Source: JAWSVE01 sp050789445 (GTDB lineage: Bacteria > Pseudomonadota > Gammaproteobacteria > Pseudomonadales > Cellvibrionaceae). From it: a stretch of DNA of 64,000 nucleotides. Location of the stretch: positions 806,001 to 870,000 of the forward strand of contig JAILXR010000001.1 of assembly GCA_050789445.1 (NCBI GenBank), read 5' to 3'. Both the position numbers and the translations under genes were made by a program. The notes under the pieces are model-generated. The model was not told the origin of the DNA. It made no database searches and worked only from the letters and a program-made list of their open reading frames with translations. This document shows positions 1 to 8,972 of the stretch, piece after piece; positions within the stretch are counted from its first letter, which is position 1; every line of letters begins with the position of its first letter.

Positions 1-1381
1 TATGTTTTTGCATTGGGCTTAGATACGTGTGCAGGTCATCAACTAAGTTTGAAATTTCTTGTTTTATTTCTTCTTCGTTTAGAGTGGTTACTGATTTTAA
101 ACAGTTAGAAAAAACATCTTTATCAACTATTTTCCCGAGGGTTTGAATTTCTAGCTCATCGACTTTGCCATCGGCCATGGCAATTAAATAACCAGATAAA
201 AACAAGTATTCTTGAATTTCTTGGCTCATTTCCGCATTGCGATCTAAATGAGCCGGCTCCATTAGAGACATGAAGTCAAAAATCTCTTGTTCCATCTCTT
301 CTTCTGTAAATTCTTTATTTGCACTATCTCCAGTCAATTCGCCATAAGTATGACTACGATAAAATATATCCAATGCTTTTATGCGGAGTGGGCTAAACGG
401 ATGAGTGCTGTACCAATCTTGAGGATCCATTTGTTCGCCTATCATTTCAGCGTTTAAGTCCGAGAATTGTTTAATGTATTCATCTAAATGAAACGAAAGT
501 GAATTGCTTGTAACACCTGAAGACAGTTTAAAGAAAGCTTGTGCAGCACTCGTAAAGTCTTGGCAGCAAATTAAACCAATACGGTCGGCGGAAATTTCTG
601 CTGATCTTCCCCAAGAAAATAATCGAATAGCATGCATGGGTGATAAGTAATCTCTGCCAAAGTCCATGATCGAGTTAGCGGGGTATTTATGATGAGTGAA
701 TAACATATGCCCCAATTCGTGGCCAATAACAAAACAGATTTCATCATCTGTAAATCGTTCTAGTAAACCAGATGATAAAATAATAAAAATTTTATCGTCG
801 CTGGGCGGATAGATACTCGCGTTAAATTTATCTTCCTGATAAACGTAAAATTCCAAATTAACATTATTTACGCCTAAGACTTTTTTGCAGCGATCTCCTA
901 TCTCATAGATATGTGGAGCCATCGCTTTGGTCATTTTCAAGCTGCTTTTTAATAATTGTTTTCGTGAATTGTATTGCCCAAAATGTTCTTCCATCGATTG
1001 TTGAGCTTTTTGTATGTCAGGATCGGCTTCTAATTCCAGAAAACCATCACGGTCACCATCGTATACCGTACTGTCTAAGTCCAACTCACAGTCGAACAAA
1101 TAAAGTTTGGGAGTGTTTTCTTGAGTGGATCCTGAATCTTTATCTGTCGTGTTGGTAAGATATAAAGTTTCTACACGCTCTTTATACTCAGCAGACAAGG
1201 ATTCAATCTCTTCGCGCATTTGTTGGCTGATAGCCATTACACGATCCATTTCGCCAGTGTTCTGTGCTTCTGTGATCTGTTCCATGAGTTCGCTTTGAAT
1301 AGATGCCACGTTTTCATGAAAAGAGGCTAATAACTCGTCGTTATTCGTTCCTTCAAGATTATAACTTGATACTGCTGTCAT
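1..1381 (-). CDS. M48 family zinc metalloprotease with C-terminal TerB-like domain (partial, 3' end cut by window)
   Basis: The frame opens at an ATG at 1381 and runs without a stop to the window edge, so about 460 residues are seen and the C-terminus is missing. The zinc motif HELGH lies at residues 221-225 and the third-ligand motif EISAD at 262-266, the M48 (HtpX/Ste24-like) arrangement. A segment starting MADGKVDELE at 402-411 resembles the acidic helix of tellurite-resistance TerB-like domains. The N-terminal 150 residues are polar and helical, with no signal peptide or membrane segments, so the enzyme looks cytoplasmic, unlike membrane-bound HtpX. The protease assignment is firm from the motifs; the TerB call is tentative. 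The substrate is unknown. Confidence 0.85.
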   Translation of the reverse strand, partial: MTAVSSYNLEGTNNDELLASFHENVASIQSELMEQITEAQNTGEMDRVMAISQQMREEIESLSAEYKERVETLYLTNTTDKDSGSTQENTPKLYLFDCELDLDSTVYDGDRDGFLELEADPDIQKAQQSMEEHFGQYNSRKQLLKSSLKMTKAMAPHIYEIGDRCKKVLGVNNVNLEFYVYQEDKFNASIYPPSDDKIFIILSSGLLERFTDDEICFVIGHELGHMLFTHHKYPANSIMDFGRDYLSPMHAIRLFSWGRSAEISADRIGLICCQDFTSAAQAFFKLSSGVTSNSLSFHLDEYIKQFSDLNAEMIGEQMDPQDWYSTHPFSPLRIKALDIFYRSHTYGELTGDSANKEFTEEEMEQEIFDFMSLMEPAHLDRNAEMSQEIQEYLFLSGYLIAMADGKVDELEIQTLGKIVDKDVFSNCLKSVTTLNEEEIKQEISNLVDDLHTYLSPMQKH

Positions 1382-2078
1382 AATAATTCCCCTAAAAAAT
1401 ATGTATTGTATCAATACATTGGGCGTTGTGTAGAGCGAGAAATAAAAATGCGAATTAGAGCACAGTGTATGCGTTTATTTTTAGGGATATTAGATGGTAT
1501 TCATAGCTCTTCTCGATACACATCATTCTGATTTGTCGATATAGTCCACATCTGATGAAAAACTTAGGCTATTTGCTTAACCACTTGCTAGATTTTTTTG
1601 GTTTTGTATACACAATAGATATAATCCGGTAAATCTTGAAATTTGGTTTGCTAATAAAAACCCTTTGATTCAATTAAGGCCTTGTGATGAGCAATATTGA
1701 AGCCATTAAAAGCAAAATTCCTCAAGATCATATGTATGCAATTTTAAAAGGTGGCTTTAAACTTTTTTTTCCTGAGAAATTCTTAGCAAGAGATTTGTTC
1801 TTTTTGAAACTTACGGATGTTACATGGAGGCATTAGTAACGGATAAGCCACAGCTTGTAGGCTCGGTTTAAAGAGTTGCAGTTTCGATGATGAATGGTGA
1901 GATCCTTGCAGTTTATGATCTTGCAACAACATGGAATTTTTTTTTAATCTACGAAAAATATAATTAAAAAATATTGCTAAAGTCTGTTACTGGGTATAGA
2001 AAACTAGCTGTAAAGTAGTGTTTTAATAATATATTGATTCAATAATAACAACGATAAAGCGAAAAATGGAGATGTGGA
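1382..2078. other. Intergenic region between the M48 gene and the DUF2339 gene
   Basis: This is a 697-base AT-rich gap. It must hold the promoter of the leftward M48 gene and that of the rightward DUF2339 gene. The middle contains a decayed-looking coding fragment, listed separately. I see no tRNA, strong hairpin or repeat in the rest. Confidence 0.6.
1687..1967 (+). pseudogene. Possible decayed coding fragment, family unknown
   Basis: An ATG at 1687 opens a 49-codon frame ending at a TAG at 1834-1836. Near its end a second frame takes over and reads FETYGCYMEALVTDKPQLVG, then one in-frame TAA near 1870, then a further stretch containing MMNGEILAVYDLATTWNF up to a TAA at 1965-1967. One frameshift plus one stop would join these into a protein of about 90 residues. 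Composition and residue mix look protein-like, but I do not recognise a family. It could instead be a short genuine 49-residue gene or chance reading frames. Confidence 0.33.
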
Positions 2079-4874
2079 ATGGGCGTGGTTATTGGGGTCG
2101 TCTTGGGGTTGTTGGTTGGTGCTTCATTTATGGGAGCATTCGGTGGGATAATGGGCGGGGTAGTGGGTTGGCTCGTAGGAAAGGTTTTAGAGCAAGCTGA
2201 TAATTTAAAAAAACAAGATGAAAAGTTAAAACTGATTTCAAAATCGTTAACAGATCTTCGTCAACCCACAGATCAAAATAAGAATGTATCGCCAGTTAAT
2301 TCTGAAGCGTCAAATAATTCCAACCATGAAGTATCCGCTCATCTTGAATCTCAAGTTACCGATGAATCGTCTCATCATTTAGGTGTATCCAATTCAATCG
2401 CAAAAGAGAGTAATCAGACTCTCAGTTCGTCGGTCGTAAAACCATCCGGTAAGCAAGAAGATGCTTATCTTCAGGCCATAGAGCGAGCTAAGGCTCGACA
2501 AGCAGAGTCTAAACAAGATTCAGATTCCAAAAATTCTTCGAATATTCTTTCCCCAAAAATAGATATTCAACTTCCTGACTTTGTTAATAATTTACTAGAA
2601 AAAACCAGCGTGATGACAAAAGTCGGTGTTGTGATATTATTTTTTGGCGTTGCTTTCTTATTAAAATATGCATCCGCTAATGTGACTGTCTCAATTGAAG
2701 TCAGGTTGTTGAGTGTGGTCGTAGGCGGACTCGTACTATTTTTTATTGGCTGGCGAATGAAAAAATCTCGACCCGGCTTCTCTGTTCTCTTGCAGGGCGC
2801 TGCTATCGGTATTTTATACCTCGTTACTTTCGCTGCTATGAAGATGTATTCAGTAATATCGCCGTCGCTTGGTTTTGGTTTGCTGTTTGTTCTTTCCTTG
2901 ATTGCCGCTTTATTGTCTGTAAAGCAAGATGCTAAATCTTTAGCAATATTTGGAATACTAGGAGGATTTTTGTCTCCTATTTTAGCCTCAACAGGAAGTG
3001 GTAGCCATGTGATGTTGTTTGGTTATTACGCCATTTTAAATGTCGGTATCTTATCTATTGTTTGGTTTAAAGCGTGGCGATCGTTAACGTTAATGGGTTT
3101 TGCGTTTACGTTTATTATTAGTAGCGTTTGGGGTGTTACGCAATACAGTGCTGAGTTGTTCGCCAGTACAGAGCCATTTTTACTGCTATATTTTGTTTTT
3201 TATGTGGCAGTGGTCATGATTTTCGCTTTACGAAAACAGTGGGCCCATAACAATGTTCTCGACGGCCCACTGGTTTATGGCACGCCGGTTATCGCATTTG
3301 CTTTGCAGAGTGTGTTGGTTGAGCGCTTTGAATACGGTTTGGCTTGGAGCTCTTTAGGTTTCGGATTATTTTATTTGTTGGTTGTTGCTGCACGATGGCG
3401 ATTATTCAGTGAGCGTTCAATATTACTACGAGAATCTTTTTTAGCCATCGGCTGTATTTTTGTATCGCTCTCTATTCCGTTTGCCTTTGATTATGATGTT
3501 TCTGCATTACTCTGGGCGCTAGAGGGAGTAGGGGCTTTGTGGTTGGCTGTACGGCAACAAAGAATATGGGGTTGTCTCTTAGCCATTCTTGCGCAAATCG
3601 GTGCTGGTGTTTTTTGGGTTTTAGATCTGCCCGATGCTGGTGAGCAACTGTTTTTCAATCCTGCCTATTTAACCGCGGCCGGTATTTCTTTGGTTGGTTT
3701 CTTTGCTGCTTTACTGCTTCGTAATGAAGCAAGTAAAACGTGGGCTACTAAGTATCAGTTTGGAAGTTTATCGAACGGACTACTCTGTTGGGCTGTACTA
3801 TGGTGGTTCGTTGGAGGATTGTGGCAACTTGAAGCTCATATCGATAAGCAGTTTATTACCAGTGCTACTTTAATTTTTGTAGCGTTTTCATGTTTAGTTT
3901 TACAGATTCTGCGTAAGCATTTTAAATGGGACGAATTAACACCTATCTTGTTTATGTTGTTACCTGTTAGCTGCTTGCTTACGCTGGCCAGTGATTACTT
4001 TATTGACCATCCGTCAGAAAATTATGGATGGTTAGCGTGGCCTTTAACCATTGTCTGTCTGTATTGGATGTATAACAAAGCTGATTTATTTGTAGGGAAA
4101 TTAAAATCATTTGAGCGGCTTTGGCATGGAACGACATTTTTGCTTAGCGTACTATTGGCGAGCTGGGAGGTTTGGTGGCAAATCAATGAAGTGACATATA
4201 ACCCAGTGTGGCAAAATATAGGTGTTGGCCTTGTTTCATTTTTTGCCATTTGGTTGATTCTAAAAATTCGTTTTTGGAAAATGGAGGTTAATTCGCTGTA
4301 TCAAGAAACTGTTGCAGGTATTTTATTTGTCGTATTGTTTTTGAATTTCATTAGCTGTTGTTTCTTGATTCCTAATGTTAAACCACTGCCTTATATTCCA
4401 TTGCTAAACCCATTGGGCTTGTGGCAAATAGCCATTATATTGTTCGCTGCTTATTGGTGGAAGAATCATTTCAGAGAAACTAAATTTCTTCCCGACGTAA
4501 AAACTGGATGGATTGCATTAGTCGGTTTGCTGTTTATATTTCTCAATACATTATTACTCAGAACGTTACACGTCTTCGCCGATATTCCTTTTAGATCACA
4601 TGCATTATTTAATAGCGATCTAGTCCAAATGTGTATTTCAATTTTTTGGGCGATGCTTGGTATAGGGTTATTTGTTTTGGCGAAAAGGTTTGTCAAAAAA
4701 GAATTCTGGATTTTGGGTATCGTATTATTTTCAGTAGTTGTACTAAAATTATTTGTGATTGATCTTGCTAACAGCGGCACGGTTGAACGTATCGTGTCAT
4801 TTATTGCGGTAGGGTTGTTGTTGCTAGGAGTGGGTTATATTAAGCCTGAAACAGCTCTAAAGGAGAATGATTAA
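2079..4874 (+). CDS. Large polytopic membrane protein, DUF2339 type
   Basis: The 931-residue protein begins with a glycine-rich hydrophobic segment (about 2-35). A polar, Ser/Asn/Lys-rich linker with heptad-like character follows (about 40-170), and then a long series of more than 20 hydrophobic segments runs to the C-terminus. This layout and length match the DUF2339 'predicted membrane protein' family of proteobacteria and Bacteroidetes, whose function is not established. The start is supported by GGAG at 2068-2071, seven bases upstream of the ATG. It seems to be transcribed alone and ends at a bidirectional terminator. The long array of paired helices suggests a transporter- or flippase-like inner membrane protein, but that is inference. 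Confidence 0.82.
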   Translation: MGVVIGVVLGLLVGASFMGAFGGIMGGVVGWLVGKVLEQADNLKKQDEKLKLISKSLTDLRQPTDQNKNVSPVNSEASNNSNHEVSAHLESQVTDESSHHLGVSNSIAKESNQTLSSSVVKPSGKQEDAYLQAIERAKARQAESKQDSDSKNSSNILSPKIDIQLPDFVNNLLEKTSVMTKVGVVILFFGVAFLLKYASANVTVSIEVRLLSVVVGGLVLFFIGWRMKKSRPGFSVLLQGAAIGILYLVTFAAMKMYSVISPSLGFGLLFVLSLIAALLSVKQDAKSLAIFGILGGFLSPILASTGSGSHVMLFGYYAILNVGILSIVWFKAWRSLTLMGFAFTFIISSVWGVTQYSAELFASTEPFLLLYFVFYVAVVMIFALRKQWAHNNVLDGPLVYGTPVIAFALQSVLVERFEYGLAWSSLGFGLFYLLVVAARWRLFSERSILLRESFLAIGCIFVSLSIPFAFDYDVSALLWALEGVGALWLAVRQQRIWGCLLAILAQIGAGVFWVLDLPDAGEQLFFNPAYLTAAGISLVGFFAALLLRNEASKTWATKYQFGSLSNGLLCWAVLWWFVGGLWQLEAHIDKQFITSATLIFVAFSCLVLQILRKHFKWDELTPILFMLLPVSCLLTLASDYFIDHPSENYGWLAWPLTIVCLYWMYNKADLFVGKLKSFERLWHGTTFLLSVLLASWEVWWQINEVTYNPVWQNIGVGLVSFFAIWLILKIRFWKMEVNSLYQETVAGILFVVLFLNFISCCFLIPNVKPLPYIPLLNPLGLWQIAIILFAAYWWKNHFRETKFLPDVKTGWIALVGLLFIFLNTLLLRTLHVFADIPFRSHALFNSDLVQMCISIFWAMLGIGLFVLAKRFVKKEFWILGIVLFSVVVLKLFVIDLANSGTVERIVSFIAVGLLLLGVGYIKPETALKEND

Positions 4875-4895
4875 TTTTTTTGATATTCGAAGGTT

Positions 4896-4928
4896 AAAAA
4901 AGCGCCGGAATAAACCGCCGCTTTTTTT
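4896..4928. terminator. Bidirectional rho-independent terminator
   Basis: A run of A, a GC-rich stem (GCG..CGG / CCG.CGC, one mismatch, loop AATAAA) and a run of T form a symmetric terminator. It sits between the convergent DUF2339 gene and the beta-helix gene and can serve both. Confidence 0.8.
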
Positions 4929-4935
4929 ATGGCTA

Positions 4936-6051
4936 CTAATTATTTGAACAGTTAATGATGTTGTTCCCATTTCCTGAAAACAAACCTGGTAATGTTCCTA
5001 CTGGGCTACCCAAGACCATATAAGAAGTAGATGGGTGACAGTACAAAGCGAATGTGGTGTTATTTTCGAATGAATTCACCGTGTCGCCGAATGTTACGCT
5101 GGTATTTTTTAGCGCATACAAACCAATATTCTGATTGCTTACTGTATTTCCTGTTCCGTTTTCTGTCGAAAGAAAATGCACAACGCTATTGGTAACAAGG
5201 TAGAAACCAAGATTGTTATTTCCGCTGACACTTGAATCTCGTAACTGAATAATACTTCCGGAGTAAGCAGCAATGCCGGTATTGTTTGCCATAATTGTTG
5301 ACCCAACACCCACTGAACCATCTGACTGGGTACTTGTTACATAGGCTGTCCCACCTGTTTGGGCAACTATACCTGTCGGATTGAGATCGACAGTTGTGTT
5401 ATTTCGTAAATTAATGACGCCATTGATAGTAACTAAAACACCGGAGTTAGTGTTATCGTGAATCCGCGAGTCGCTGACTTCAACACTGGATGAGTCAACA
5501 GAAACAACACCAAAAGTGGCGAGACTAATGTCAGAGCGATTGATTGAAAGTTGCGAATTTTTTGTTGCGATAAGGCCGTAGAGCCCCCCGCTGAAGTTAA
5601 GGTCGTTAACCTCAATATTACCAATGCCACGACTGACAGCAAATAAAGAAATATTGGGATTTAGCGCTTGAATTGTTGAAGATGAATCCACTCCATTAAA
5701 AGTGACATTGCTACGAATGACAACAATATTTTCAATGCAGGTTCCTGAAATATTTAAAGTTAACGGCGTATTAGAATTCTCATGATTTGTGAGTTGGGCT
5801 GAGATCGAGTCGCCAGCATCACAATCAATATCTACGCTAGCTGGAAGTTGAGCTTCCAAAACAGTGTTTAAGTCTTGTTCCAGTTGATTGACGTTTTGTT
5901 TGAGCTTTCTCACTTTCTTTTTTAAAGCTTTAAATTCTGCTTGAGTGACTTTTTTATTATTATCAGAAAATGCTTGAGTGGATATTCCACATAAAATAAA
6001 GCTACTGAGTATAGTTAAAGTTTTAATAAATTTTAGCGAAGGGTAAGACAT
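4936..6051 (-). CDS. Secreted protein with coiled-coil N-terminus and right-handed beta-helix repeats
   Basis: The 371-residue protein has a signal peptide (about 1-29, cleavage after QAFS or nearby). A lysine-rich coiled coil follows at about 35-68 (heptads with KKKVRKLKQNVNQLEQ). From about 90 to the end there are irregular 20-25-residue units rich in Asn, Ser, Thr and Val, ending in NN-type turns, typical of parallel beta-helix (pectate-lyase-like) folds. Cysteines at about 77 and 104 and two near the C-terminus could form disulfides. No pectinase active-site signature was recognised, so a catalytic role is not claimed. The coiled coil may trimerise the protein or tether it to the envelope. 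It is a single gene ending at the shared terminator. Confidence 0.7.
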   Translation of the reverse strand: MSYPSLKFIKTLTILSSFILCGISTQAFSDNNKKVTQAEFKALKKKVRKLKQNVNQLEQDLNTVLEAQLPASVDIDCDAGDSISAQLTNHENSNTPLTLNISGTCIENIVVIRSNVTFNGVDSSSTIQALNPNISLFAVSRGIGNIEVNDLNFSGGLYGLIATKNSQLSINRSDISLATFGVVSVDSSSVEVSDSRIHDNTNSGVLVTINGVINLRNNTTVDLNPTGIVAQTGGTAYVTSTQSDGSVGVGSTIMANNTGIAAYSGSIIQLRDSSVSGNNNLGFYLVTNSVVHFLSTENGTGNTVSNQNIGLYALKNTSVTFGDTVNSFENNTTFALYCHPSTSYMVLGSPVGTLPGLFSGNGNNIINCSNN

Positions 6052-6378
6052 TTTAGGGATCCTTTTATGTTTTAGAGGGATTTATAATTATTATAGCGTG
6101 AACATAAATGCTTCCTTGTTCACGTAAATCAAATATCCGAGTGAGATATATTACCTCTGTTTGATGACTTTGCTATAGATTATTATGTTTTAATTACATT
6201 ACTTATAAGTACTACCGAAGTTGGAATATATGAATAAGTTAATATTTCAGTGGAATTCATGTACTTGGCTTCAAGTAATAAATGAAATTATTTGTGCTGA
6301 GCATTAACGTGTTATTTTTGGCGTGATATTCAACATTGTGTTTTAAGGATATTATTTTTTAAGAATGAAAATATCATT
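6052..6378. other. Intergenic region upstream of beta-helix gene; holds one copy of a 23-bp near-repeat
   Basis: The region is AT-rich and carries the leftward promoter of the beta-helix gene. Positions 6264-6286 match 29345-29367 with a single mismatch. The rest may be eroded upstream sequence of the acyltransferase remnant that begins at 6379, but I could not read any of it as protein. Confidence 0.5.
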
Positions 6379-6620
6379 ATGAGATATTTAGCTGATGCAT
6401 CTTATTGGATTTATGTACTGCATATTCCACTTGTTTAGCGTTTCAAGTATTGCTGATGGATATTAATTTACACTGGGCAATTAAATTTTCGTTGATTGTT
6501 ATCTCTACGTTTATACTTTTACTGACAACTTACTATTGGTTTGTCCGTTCCACCTGGATGGGTAAGATGATGAATGGTAAAAAGATGCCGCGAGGGTTCC
6601 CCAAACCTAAAAATATTTAA
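6379..6620 (+). pseudogene. C-terminal remnant of an acyltransferase-3 family membrane protein, frameshifted
   Basis: One frame from 6379 reads RYLADASYWIYVLHIPLV and then hits TAG at 6436-6438. The adjacent frame continues with AFQVLLMDINLHWAIKFSLI, a hydrophobic helix, and a basic tail ending in KMPRGFPKPKNI. Joined, this is the last two membrane segments and tail typical of acyltransferase 3 (OpgC/OafA-like) proteins, where a SYWIY.LH.P motif precedes the final helices. The frame change lies at about 6430-6440 and equals one lost or two gained bases. About 300 residues of the N-terminus are absent, so this is a relic, not a working gene. A TTG at 6405 could in theory start a 71-residue peptide. 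Confidence 0.72.
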
Positions 6621-6671
6621 TCACTTTTTCAAAGTAGTATAGCAAAGGGCGTTCTTTAAATTGGAGAGATT

Positions 6672-7064
6672 ATGCAGCAGGTTGGCAAGACGAAAATACA
6701 AGAAAAACACAAAGCCACATGCCATTGCGGTTCTGTAGAGTTGGAATTGTCGCTACCTCATGGCATTGAAAATCCACGTCGGTGTGATTGTTCGATTTGT
6801 CGGAGAAAGGGAGCTGTCGTTGGCTCGGTTGATTTGTCAGGAATAAAAATAATCAAAGGGAAGGAATATTTAAAGCTTTATCAGTTCAATACCAATACGG
6901 CCAAGCATTATTTTTGTTCTAACTGCGGTATTTATACGCATCATCAAAGGCGTTCGAACCCAAATGAATATGGGTTTAATATTGGTTGTTTAGAAGGCGT
7001 AAATCCATTCGATATTGAGAATGTAGCAACAAATGATGGGGTGAATCATCCTGCAGATAGGTAG
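6672..7064 (+). CDS. GFA/CENP-V domain zinc protein (glutathione-dependent formaldehyde-activating enzyme-like)
   Basis: The 130-residue protein carries the GFA zinc-binding pattern: CHC at 17-19, C.C..C at 38, 40 and 43, and C..C at 82-85. These ligand the two zinc ions of the family. The founding member, Gfa, speeds addition of glutathione to formaldehyde, but most short relatives like this one have no proven substrate. The start at 6672 follows a good ribosome site (GGAGAG). It stands alone downstream of the acyltransferase relic and ends at a bidirectional terminator shared with aceA. Confidence 0.85.
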   Translation: MQQVGKTKIQEKHKATCHCGSVELELSLPHGIENPRRCDCSICRRKGAVVGSVDLSGIKIIKGKEYLKLYQFNTNTAKHYFCSNCGIYTHHQRRSNPNEYGFNIGCLEGVNPFDIENVATNDGVNHPADR

Positions 7065-7090
7065 AAGATTATTTTCGGTATCTAAAAATA

Positions 7091-7119
7091 AAAAAGGCGA
7101 TCATTTGATCGCCTTTTTT
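7091..7119. terminator. Bidirectional rho-independent terminator
   Basis: A perfect inverted repeat GGCGATC / GATCGCC with loop ATTT is flanked by A-run and T-run. It lies between the convergent GFA gene and aceA. Confidence 0.88.
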
Positions 7120-7142
7120 ATAGAACTTTTTCGAAATAAATA

Positions 7143-8735
7143 TTAATCGAATTGGTTCATTGTGTTGTCTTCTCCAGACGCTTTTAGTGCAGCCTCACCA
7201 GCGAAGTACTCTTTATGGTCATCACCGATGTTAGAACCAGCCATGTCTTGATGCTTAACGCAATCTAGACCTTGACGGATTTCTTTACGCTGTACGCCAG
7301 CAACATAAGCCAACATACCTTCAGCTCCGAAGTAACCTTTTGCCAAGTTGTCAGTAGACAATGCAGCAGTGTGGTAAGTTGGAAGAGTGATAAGGTGATG
7401 GAAAATACCTGCTTCACGAGCAGCGTCTTTTTGGAAGTTTTGGATTTTAACATCCGCTTCTTTCGCAAGATCACTATCGTCATAGCTTACGTTCATTAAG
7501 TCATCACGGTTGTAAGCAGAAACATCTTTGCCAGCTTCTTTCATTGCATCAAATGCTTGTTGACGGAAGCTTAAAGTCCAGTTGAAAGAAGGAGAGTTGT
7601 TGTAAACCAATTTCGCGTTTGGAACAACTTCGCGGATTTTGTTAACCATTTCTGCGATTTGTCCAACGTGTGGTTTTTCAGTTTCAATCCAAAGAAGGTC
7701 AGCGCCGTTTTGCAAAGAAGTAATACAATCAAGAACAACACGATCAATACCTGTACCTTTACGGAACTCGAAAAGGTTAGATGCTAAACGCTTAGGACGA
7801 ACAAGCTTGCCACCACGATTGATAACAACATCACCATTTTTCATAGAAGATGCGTCAACTTCTTCAACATCTAAGAAGCTGTTGTATTGATCACCTAAGT
7901 CGCCAGGAGTGCGAGTCACAGCGATTTGTTTAGTAAGGCCAGCACCTAGTGAATCAGTACGGGCAACGATAACGCCATCATCAACACCTAACTCTAAAAA
8001 CGCGTAACGAACAGCGTTGATTTTTGCTAGGAAATCTTCATGAGGAACAGTGACTTTACCGTCTTGGTGACCACATTGTTTTTCATCAGACACTTGGTTT
8101 TCAATTTGAATACAGCAAGCGCCTGCTTCGATCATTTTCTTAGCAAGTAAGTAAGTAGCTTCTGCATTACCAAAACCCGCATCGATATCAGCCACGATTG
8201 GCACAACGTGAGTTTGGAAGTTATCAATTTGATCAATTAATTCTTTTTCTTTCTTCTTGTCGCCAGCAGCACGAGCAGCATCAAGAGCTGTGAAGATATG
8301 ACGCAATTCACGAGCATCAGCTTGCTTTAAGAATGTGTATAGCTCTTCGATCAAGCCAGAAACAGATGTTTTCTCATGCATTGATTGGTCAGGAAGAGGG
8401 CCGAAGTCAGAACGTAAAGCTGCAACCATCCAACCAGAAAGGTATAGGTAGCGTTTGCTAGTCGTGCCGTGATGTTTTTTAACAGCGATCATTTTTTGTT
8501 GACCAACAAAACCGTGCCAGCAACCTAATGATTGGGTGTATTGACTGCTGTCAGCATCGTAGTCAGCCATGTCTTGGCGCATAATTTTCGCAGTGTATTT
8601 TGCGATGTCTAAGCCCGTGTTAAAACGGTTTTGAAGACGCATGCGAACAGCGTTTTCAGGAGTGATAGCACTCCAACTTTTGTTGCTGCTTGTTTTAGAC
8701 GCTAGCTCGTCTATTTGTTTTTGATAATCAGACAT
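7143..8735 (-). CDS. aceA: Isocitrate lyase
   Basis: Splits isocitrate to glyoxylate and succinate, the first step of the glyoxylate shunt. The 530-residue length matches the long gammaproteobacterial isocitrate lyases (Pseudomonas type, about 531) rather than the 434-residue E. coli enzyme. The catalytic loop is KQCGH at 219-223 with Cys221 as the catalytic cysteine. The Mg-binding VADIDAGFGN stretch is at 181-190. AAAGGATC provides the ribosome site ahead of the ATG at 8735. It diverges from a LysR gene that may control it. glcB, the second shunt enzyme, is 4 kb away on the other strand. Confidence 0.96.
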   Translation of the reverse strand: MSDYQKQIDELASKTSSNKSWSAITPENAVRMRLQNRFNTGLDIAKYTAKIMRQDMADYDADSSQYTQSLGCWHGFVGQQKMIAVKKHHGTTSKRYLYLSGWMVAALRSDFGPLPDQSMHEKTSVSGLIEELYTFLKQADARELRHIFTALDAARAAGDKKKEKELIDQIDNFQTHVVPIVADIDAGFGNAEATYLLAKKMIEAGACCIQIENQVSDEKQCGHQDGKVTVPHEDFLAKINAVRYAFLELGVDDGVIVARTDSLGAGLTKQIAVTRTPGDLGDQYNSFLDVEEVDASSMKNGDVVINRGGKLVRPKRLASNLFEFRKGTGIDRVVLDCITSLQNGADLLWIETEKPHVGQIAEMVNKIREVVPNAKLVYNNSPSFNWTLSFRQQAFDAMKEAGKDVSAYNRDDLMNVSYDDSDLAKEADVKIQNFQKDAAREAGIFHHLITLPTYHTAALSTDNLAKGYFGAEGMLAYVAGVQRKEIRQGLDCVKHQDMAGSNIGDDHKEYFAGEAALKASGEDNTMNQFD

Positions 8736-8871
8736 GATTGATCCTTTATTTAAATAGGTAGAAATCTGTTTATGGATATTTCTAAGTTTGCTCTTTCTGT
8801 ACTAAGAGAAGCGTGACAGAGTGCAACTGAGACCAAAAAAACGACGGATGTGAAATTTTGATTGTGGGAGT

Positions 8872-8905
8872 CTATAAACTGTGCAATGATTTAGCTAATT
8901 TATAG
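8872..8905. promoter_or_regulatory. Inverted repeat in the aceA-lysR divergent promoter region
   Basis: CTATAAA at 8872-8878 is matched by TTTATAG at 8899-8905. It lies between two divergent genes where a LysR-type regulator would normally bind. The arms are short and AT-rich, so this is only a candidate operator. Confidence 0.28.
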
Positions 8906-8972
8906 TTTTTATCTTCGGTATTATTTCGGTGAATCCCATTTCTTCATTTACGATTAGAAAAATACAGCCATT

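Noticed and set aside
913..1158. 81-codon plus-strand reading frame
   Set aside because: It lies antisense within the M48 protease gene, whose zinc motifs are in the other strand; no ribosome site or recognisable protein.
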